From: Conexibacter woesei Iso977N
GTDB taxonomy: Bacteria > Actinomycetota > Thermoleophilia > Solirubrobacterales > Solirubrobacteraceae
Assembly (NCBI RefSeq): GCF_000424625.1
Contig: NZ_AUKG01000001.1
Coordinates: 310,001-374,000, forward strand
Reading direction: 5' to 3'
Length of the DNA: 64,000 bases
The translations under genes were made by a program, and so were the position numbers. Of the stretch, positions 60,011-64,000 are shown piece by piece. The notes under the pieces are model-generated. The model did no database searches, was not told the origin of the DNA, and worked only from the letters and a program-made list of their open reading frames with translations. Every line of letters begins with the position of its first letter. Position 1 is the stretch's first letter.

Positions 60011-60042
60011 GCGGGGTGGTGATCTTAAGATCACCACCCCGC
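60011..60042 (-). terminator. Perfect 32-bp palindrome downstream of the secreted-protein gene
   Basis: GCGGGGTGGTGATCTT (60011-60026) is followed at once by its exact complement (60027-60042). It lies 63 bases after the leftward stop codon and is followed on that strand by TTTCGTATG. A rho-independent terminator is likely. Confidence 0.7.
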
Positions 60043-60104
60043 GTGCCGGTTAGGCCACGTTCAGCACAGCTGGCTGCACGCGTCGTCCCTTTCGAAAGGT
60101 GCTA

Positions 60105-60761
60105 TCAGGGACCGAACAGGTACAGCGAGGCCGGCGAGTCGACCTGGTACGTAGCCGTCCACCTGGTGGTGGGCGGGCACAGGCCGCCGCTCAGCGACCT
60201 AATCGGCACGCCGTTGAAGCTCACCGTCGCCGGCGTGTTGCCGGTGAACGACCCCGAAACGGTGCCCGTGCCGTACGAGCAGGTGATGGTCCCGCCCAGC
60301 GGGTTCGGGCACGTAAACGTCACGGTCGGAGCGGTCACGCTGAGAGTACCGTTGCCACCGCTTGTCCACGTCAGGCTGCCGGACGTCGGAAGGCCCGTAA
60401 CGGTGGCCGACGCGGAGCAACCGCTTGGATTCGTGCTCGTACAAGACGAGAACGTCAACCCGGTCAGGTTGCCGGTGACCGGCCTGCCGGTGCCGCCCGC
60501 GCTGGTGGTCCTAAGGGTCACGGACGAGGCCGCGCACGAGAGGGTCGGGTTGATGAACCCGCCCGACGTCTGCAGGACAGCGCTCGACCCAGTCCTCAGC
60601 CTGGCCGAAATGGTCGTGCCGGAGGCCACGATGTTGCCCGTCGGGCACGGGTTGGTATTGACGTTACAGAGCACGTCCGCGGAGGCCGTTGAGGCTCCAG
60701 CAAACGCGACGAGGGCGAAGACCGCGATCATGGCCACGCCGAGGGTCTTGATGTGTCGCAT
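60105..60761 (-). CDS. Secreted Ser/Thr/Gly-rich protein
   Basis: 218 residues from ATG 60761, chosen because TTGGAGG lies at ideal distance and a signal peptide follows at once (MRHIKTLGVAMIAVFALVAFAGASTASA). The mature chain has paired Cys residues (CNVNTNPCPTG, CAAS, CTSTNPSGC, FTCPNP, ITCSYGT) and beta-rich, Ser/Thr/Gly-rich sequence. An in-frame TTG at 60902 also has a strong AGGAGG and would add 47 residues before the signal peptide, which is improbable for an exported protein. A decayed copy lies just downstream. Confidence 0.7.
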   Translation of the reverse strand: MRHIKTLGVAMIAVFALVAFAGASTASADVLCNVNTNPCPTGNIVASGTTISARLRTGSSAVLQTSGGFINPTLSCAASSVTLRTTSAGGTGRPVTGNLTGLTFSSCTSTNPSGCSASATVTGLPTSGSLTWTSGGNGTLSVTAPTVTFTCPNPLGGTITCSYGTGTVSGSFTGNTPATVSFNGVPIRSLSGGLCPPTTRWTATYQVDSPASLYLFGP

Positions 60762-60864
60762 GGATAATCCTCCAAAACTTGACGGTTGCACACCGTCAGT
60801 GACTTGGGTAAGCGCATTGATTACTGCGCTGTGATGCGTGAACTTCCCTCTCTCGGATCGCCGG

Positions 60865-60925
60865 GCGTCCGCACCCATCGCGGACGACCAGCGTGGACTC
60901 AATCTTCACCTCCTGTGTGCGCGGT
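60865..60925. repeat. Leader segment duplicated at 59846-59905
   Basis: About 60 bases containing, on the minus strand, CACACAGGAGGTGA-a/c-GATTGA and further on GCGATGGGTGCGG are shared with the pseudogene leader. The conserved AGGAGG-to-TTG spacing in both copies suggests that a short upstream frame or an RNA element may once have mattered. Confidence 0.5.
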
Positions 60926-61290
60926 TGACGGCTTCCGCGGTGCGCGGCATGAGCGCAGCGCCGGAGCCCAAGAAGCAGACGAGCGTCACAGCTTCGGCCC
61001 ACGGGTTGCTGCGTCGAGCGCTGCTTATTTGGTATGAGTCAGCGTTACTAATCGCTTTGTCATAGTTGAAGTTCAGCGATGCAACGAACATAGATCAGGC
61101 TTAGGGGACGGTCAAGACGACGTCACAGCCAGTTGGCTCCGGGAGCGTCAGGGCGACGCCACCCGCCATGACCCGACTGGATCACGCCTGGCGCTAGCCC
61201 CTTCAGCCCTGCGATCGCGAGTGCCTGGAACCACCGGGATCGCTTTCCCACGACCACTCCGTTCCGTTGGTTGACCGTCCGGCGCTATGT

Positions 61291-61346
61291 ACACCGATCG
61301 GGGCGGTTGACGTAGCGGCCGCGAGGCTAAGCACACCGACCGGTAC
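61291..61346. promoter_or_regulatory. Two operator-like sites upstream of the TetR gene
   Basis: ACACCGATCGGGGC (61291-61304) and ACACCGACCGGTAC (61333-61346) are 42 bases apart. Both resemble the perfect dyad ACACCGATTGGTGT before the reductase gene (62555-62568), and the second shares the flank TAAGCACACC with it. The second site ends nine bases before the TetR start. Confidence 0.55.
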
Positions 61347-61355
61347 CCTGAGGCC

Positions 61356-61925
61356 ATGACGGAGTTGGAGAAGGGACCACGCGGCCTGCGCCGCGGCCGG
61401 GGCGCACGGGAGCGCATCCTCGGCGCGTCGTCGCAGCTGTTCCGCGAGCAGGGCATCAACACCACGGGCATGGACCAGCTGTGCGCGGTCGCCGAGGTCT
61501 CCAAGCGCACGCTGTACCAGCACTTCTCCGGCAAGGACGAGCTGATCGCCGAGCACCTGCGCCGGTTCGACCCCAACATCCTCCCCGAGGTCTTCGACCG
61601 CACCGACCTCACCCCCCGCGAGCGGCTCCTCGCCGCCTTCGAGATCCACGCGCCCCTGTGCCCGTTCATCGCGGCGGCCGTGGAGATCCAGGACCCGGAC
61701 CACCCGGCGCGCGTCTACGCCGCCGAGTACAAGCGGGCGTTCGCAGCGCGACTCACCGAGGCGGCCCGCGAGGCCGGCGCCGCCGACCCCGAGCAGCTCG
61801 GAGAGCAACTGGCGCTGCTCCTGGACGGCGCCTCGGCCCGCAGTCGCGTCCTGAACACCGACGCCTTCTCGACCGCCGCCGGCATCGCGGCCGTCCTCAT
61901 CGACGACGCGCTCAGCGGGCGTTGA
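61356..61925 (+). CDS. TetR-family regulator, probably of the adjacent reductase
   Basis: 189 residues. TetR HTH at about 15-62: RERILGASSQLFREQGINTTGMDQLCAVAEVSKRTLYQHFSGKDELIAEHL. The C-terminal helical domain contains a Cys in HAPLCPFIAAAVEIQDPDHPARVYAAEYKRAF, which may sense electrophiles. It is convergent with the reductase gene and the two overlap by 14 bases. The shared operator motif in both promoters suggests that it represses both. Confidence 0.85.
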   Translation: MTELEKGPRGLRRGRGARERILGASSQLFREQGINTTGMDQLCAVAEVSKRTLYQHFSGKDELIAEHLRRFDPNILPEVFDRTDLTPRERLLAAFEIHAPLCPFIAAAVEIQDPDHPARVYAAEYKRAFAARLTEAAREAGAADPEQLGEQLALLLDGASARSRVLNTDAFSTAAGIAAVLIDDALSGR

Positions 61926-62532
61926 CGCCGAGCGAGAAGTCGAGGTTCCCCACGCCGTTGCGGGCCAGGCCCACCGACAGCAGGCCGGCGCCCTCGAGCC
62001 AGTGCGCCATGCTGAGGTCGCCGACGTCCCGCGGGGTCAGCCCGAGGCTCTCGATGAACGCCGACACCCTTGCCTTGGCCTGCGCGTCGTCGCCGGCCAG
62101 GAAGACGTCCAGCGGGCCGCCCGCGGCCAGGACGTCGCGGAAGAGGGTGTTGAACGCTTTGACCACGTGAGCGGTCGCGGGCGCGGCCGCGGCGATCAAC
62201 TGCGCGTTGGACGTGCCGTCCGGGGTGGCCAGCCCGGTGGCGGTGGCGTTGAAGGGGTTGGTGATGTCGACGAGCACCTTGCCGTCCAACGCGTCGCCGA
62301 ACTGGCCGACGACGTCGACCGCGCTCTCGAACAGCACGGCGAGGACGACCACGTCGCCCGCCGGAGCGGCGCCCCACGCCCCGGCCGTCGCGCCGTCGCC
62401 GAGCTGCTGGGCCAAGGACTCCGACTTGGCCGCGTCGCGACCGATGACCTCGACGGCGTTGCCGCCCCTGAGGGCCAGGCCGCCGATGGCGCTGGTCATG
62501 TTCCCCGAGCCGATGATGCTGATGGTGCTCAT
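61912..62532 (-). CDS. NADP-binding reductase, F420-dependent NADP reductase family
   Basis: 206 residues from ATG 62532, with AAGGAG upstream. N-terminal Rossmann motif IGSGNMTSAIGGLALRGGNAVEVIGRD (G-x-G-x-x-x-x-x-G), then VLAVLFESAVDVVGQFGDALDGKVLVDITNPFN, VVKAFNTLF and a C-terminal LEGAGLLSVGLARNGVGN. It matches the Npd/FNO-like NADP-binding family; F420 use is not proved by sequence. The dyad ACACCGATTGGTGT lies 23 bases before the start. Confidence 0.8.
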   Translation of the reverse strand: MSTISIIGSGNMTSAIGGLALRGGNAVEVIGRDAAKSESLAQQLGDGATAGAWGAAPAGDVVVLAVLFESAVDVVGQFGDALDGKVLVDITNPFNATATGLATPDGTSNAQLIAAAAPATAHVVKAFNTLFRDVLAAGGPLDVFLAGDDAQAKARVSAFIESLGLTPRDVGDLSMAHWLEGAGLLSVGLARNGVGNLDFSLGVNAR

Positions 62533-62554
62533 GTTGCGCTCCTTCTTGCTAGGT

Positions 62555-62568
62555 ACACCGATTGGTGT
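62555..62568. promoter_or_regulatory. TetR operator candidate before the reductase gene
   Basis: ACACC GATT GGTGT is a perfect 14-bp dyad that agrees with the two sites before the TetR gene at 61291 and 61333. On the minus strand it follows TAGGCTAAGC, a possible -10 region. Confidence 0.65.
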
Positions 62569-62603
62569 GCTTAGCCTACCCCGCACGGCCTGACCCATGC
62601 ACG

Positions 62604-62637
62604 ACGACGAGCCCCCGCTGGCGCAGGGGCTCGTCGT
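62604..62637 (-). terminator. Terminator hairpin of the 45-residue membrane protein gene
   Basis: ACGACGAGCCCC (62604-62615) pairs perfectly with GGGGCTCGTCGT (62626-62637) over a 10-base loop, 32 bases after the leftward stop. Confidence 0.6.
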
Positions 62638-62668
62638 GCTACGGAACGGCTGTTCGAGATGCCGCGGG

Positions 62669-62806
62669 CTAGACGGCGCGACCGCCACGGCCGTTGGCGA
62701 AGAACAACACGAGCGCCACGATCGCGAGCGCGAAGAGGAGCGGGTGGATGATGACGCCTCCGGCGATCGCGATGATCAGCAGGATGACGGCGAGGATCAG
62801 CAACAT
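62669..62806 (-). CDS. 45-residue hydrophobic membrane protein
   Basis: ATG 62806 is preceded by AGGAGA. The frame reads MLLILAVILLIIAIAGGVII, then HPLLFALAIVALVLFF and ends ANGRGGRAV. Two membrane helices are joined by an HP turn. This is the layout of small conserved actinobacterial membrane proteins of unknown role. A terminator follows. It lies between the reductase gene and the Crp-like gene on the opposite strand from the latter. Confidence 0.7.
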   Translation of the reverse strand: MLLILAVILLIIAIAGGVIIHPLLFALAIVALVLFFANGRGGRAV

Positions 62807-62933
62807 GGTGCGAGCTCTCCTGGTCGAAGGAAGGGCGAACGACCGTACGAACCCGCCGCGCCGGCGCCCAGCGGCCAGGTCGGGGCGTCGACGTCAGCAC
62901 TCCGACCTGCCGGTTCTGGGTACCTGAACACCC

Positions 62934-63662
62934 GTGGTCTCCACCATCAGCCTGATCGAGGCCGATCCGGACTTCGCCGACGGCCTGTCGCCCGAGGCGA
63001 TCGAGCGCGCCCGCAGCGAGACCCGGACCCGGCTGCAACGCCTGAGCCCGGGGCCGTGGGACGCCACCGCGGCGATGGAGCCCGAGGTCCACCACCGCGG
63101 CTTCCTCATCGTCGACGGCCTGCTGGCGCGCGACGTCGAGGTGCTCGGCCGCGCCTGCACCGAGCTGCTCGGCCCGGGCGACGTGATGCGGCCCTGGCAG
63201 TGGGACCCCGAGGGCTCGCACGTCCAGGCCGAGGTGGGCTGGGAGGTCCTCGATCCGACCCGGTTGGCGGTGCTCGACCACTCGCTGATCCAGCGCCTGA
63301 CCCCGTTCCCGACGATCGGCGCCGAGCTGTTCAGCCGCGGCATCCGCCGGGCGCACGCACTGGCCGTCGCGTTGGCGATCAACCACCACCAGCGCGTCGA
63401 CGAGCGCCTCTGCCTGACCCTCTGGCACCTGGCCGAACGCTGGGGACGGGTCACGCCGGACGGCATCGTCGTGGAGCTGCCGCTCAACCACCAGCGGCTC
63501 TCGATGCTCGTCGGCGCCCATCGCCCGTCGGTGACCACCGCGATCGGCGACCTCGCCCGCGCCGGCAAGGTCAGCCGCCGCGACGATGGCTGCTGGATGG
63601 TGCACGGCGAGCCACCGGACCAGCTCCGCCACCACCGGCTCGCCGCCGCGCTCACGGGCTGA
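62934..63662 (+). CDS. Crp/Fnr-type transcriptional regulator
   Basis: 242 residues from GTG 62934. About 50-135: a cNMP-binding-like barrel (VHHRGFLIVDGLLARDVEVLGRACTELLGPGDVMRPW), lacking the Arg-Ser-type cAMP pocket motif and the Fnr Cys cluster. About 150-235: Crp-type wHTH (RVDERLCLTLWHLAERWGRVTPDGIVVELPLNHQRLSMLVGAHRPSVTTAIGDLARAGKV). The effector is thus unknown. It is preceded by the divergent 45-residue membrane protein gene. Confidence 0.8.
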   Translation: MVSTISLIEADPDFADGLSPEAIERARSETRTRLQRLSPGPWDATAAMEPEVHHRGFLIVDGLLARDVEVLGRACTELLGPGDVMRPWQWDPEGSHVQAEVGWEVLDPTRLAVLDHSLIQRLTPFPTIGAELFSRGIRRAHALAVALAINHHQRVDERLCLTLWHLAERWGRVTPDGIVVELPLNHQRLSMLVGAHRPSVTTAIGDLARAGKVSRRDDGCWMVHGEPPDQLRHHRLAAALTG

Positions 63663-63673
63663 AGGGCCGAGGC

Positions 63674-64000
63674 TCAGAAGAGCCGCGAGAACAGCGACCG
63701 GCCGTGATGCTCGTGGCCGCCGACCACCGTGGCGGAGACCACGCGATCGGCCGGCACGTCCTCGTAGCCCGTGCCGCTGACGACGAACCAGCCGGCATCG
63801 GTCCGCAGCAGCAGCACCCCTTCGCGGTGCTGACCGTTCTGGTCCGTCAACGTGACCTTGGGCAATGGTGTCGGGGAGACGAACGCGTCGGCGAGCAGGA
63901 ACGCGACGGTGAACGTCAGCAACAGCAGCGTCAGCGGCCTGTCGCCGCCGGCGCCTTGCGCCAAGACCAGCGTCAGCGTGATCGCGACCAGCAGCGTCAC
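63674..64000 (-). CDS. Membrane protein (partial, runs off right edge)
   Basis: 108 codons in view up to the edge; GTG at 64000 may be internal. Two hydrophobic helices (about 2-15 and 20-42) precede a beta-rich segment, VTLTDQNGQHREGVLLLRTDAGWFVVSGTGYEDVPADRVVSATVVGG, which is cytosolic or external. The stop is 12 bases after that of the convergent Crp-like gene. Family not recognised. Confidence 0.6.
   Translation of the reverse strand: MTLLVAITLTLVLAQGAGGDRPLTLLLLTFTVAFLLADAFVSPTPLPKVTLTDQNGQHREGVLLLRTDAGWFVVSGTGYEDVPADRVVSATVVGGHEHHGRSLFSRLF

Noticed and set aside
60762-60902. TTG start giving a 265-residue secreted protein
   Set aside because: It would place 47 polar residues before the signal peptide; the ATG at 60761 has its own good ribosome binding site.
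1-64000. CRISPR arrays, rRNA genes, integrase or transposase genes
   Set aside because: None was found: no regularly spaced direct repeats, no rRNA-like stretches, and no DDE or Tyr/Ser recombinase motifs in the plausible genes.

Overview
The window is very GC-rich DNA with dense coding, frequent GTG starts and many 1-4 base stop/start overlaps. The gene content points to an actinobacterium of the Thermoleophilia/Solirubrobacterales type. The main clues are a membrane-anchored collagen-like protein with a 'PRNSVGAAQIRPSAVG' neck, Gly-Thr-Asn repeat surface proteins, a paired PD40-propeller plus giant secreted protein, an Excalibur-NucB nuclease, and many ECF, LuxR and TetR regulators. This placement is inferred from family recognition, not from a marker gene; no rRNA gene and no complete tRNA gene was found.

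Layout. 0-1.5 kb: the end of a leftward conjugative (ICE-type) operon: ArsR-like regulator, TcpD-like protein, TcpE and the first codons of a further transfer gene. 1.7-6.1 kb: surface proteins and an ECF sigma factor fused to a zinc-finger/membrane anti-sigma-like region, translationally coupled to a large secreted protein. 6.4-10.6 kb: IclR/MarR regulators, an unknown two-gene module interrupted by an in-frame TAG, and a secreted NucA/NucB nuclease. 10.7-17.4 kb: GT2 glycosyltransferase, ROK regulator and secreted proteins. 17.5-22.6 kb: a 1697-residue surface protein joining DNRLRE/RHS-type modules, FG-GAP repeats and a glycoside-hydrolase-like barrel. 23-26.8 kb: unrecognised genes, including a long coiled-coil protein.

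26.96-36.49 kb is the most striking locus: five genes, each overlapping the next by exactly four bases, encoding a WGR-DUF4132 protein, a MoxR-type AAA+ ATPase, a DUF5682 protein, a VWA-domain protein and a SWIM zinc-finger protein. Order and sizes match the poorly understood Escherichia coli yehI-yehL-yehM-yehP-yehQ cluster. The ATPase and VWA protein probably form a MoxR-VWA remodelling machine, with the other three as substrate-recognition or effector parts.

37-46.8 kb is a redox and signalling block: zinc-free quinone oxidoreductase, aldehyde dehydrogenase, two-component and LuxR regulators, a TetR gene whose intergenic region holds two matching operators, a triple-GAF histidine kinase, a BI-1 family membrane protein and a universal stress protein. 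47.4-53.6 kb contains dispersed palindromic repeats, two tRNA 3'-end remnants each followed by a terminator hairpin, an ABC-ATPase fragment, two tandem GTN-repeat secreted proteins, a LysR regulator and a metallo-beta-lactamase/SRPBCC/MarR operon with three matching operator-like sites. 53.7-60.8 kb encodes large secreted proteins plus a decayed duplicate. 61.3-64 kb holds a TetR/F420-dependent-type reductase pair sharing an operator motif, a 45-residue membrane protein, a Crp-like regulator and a membrane protein running off the right edge.
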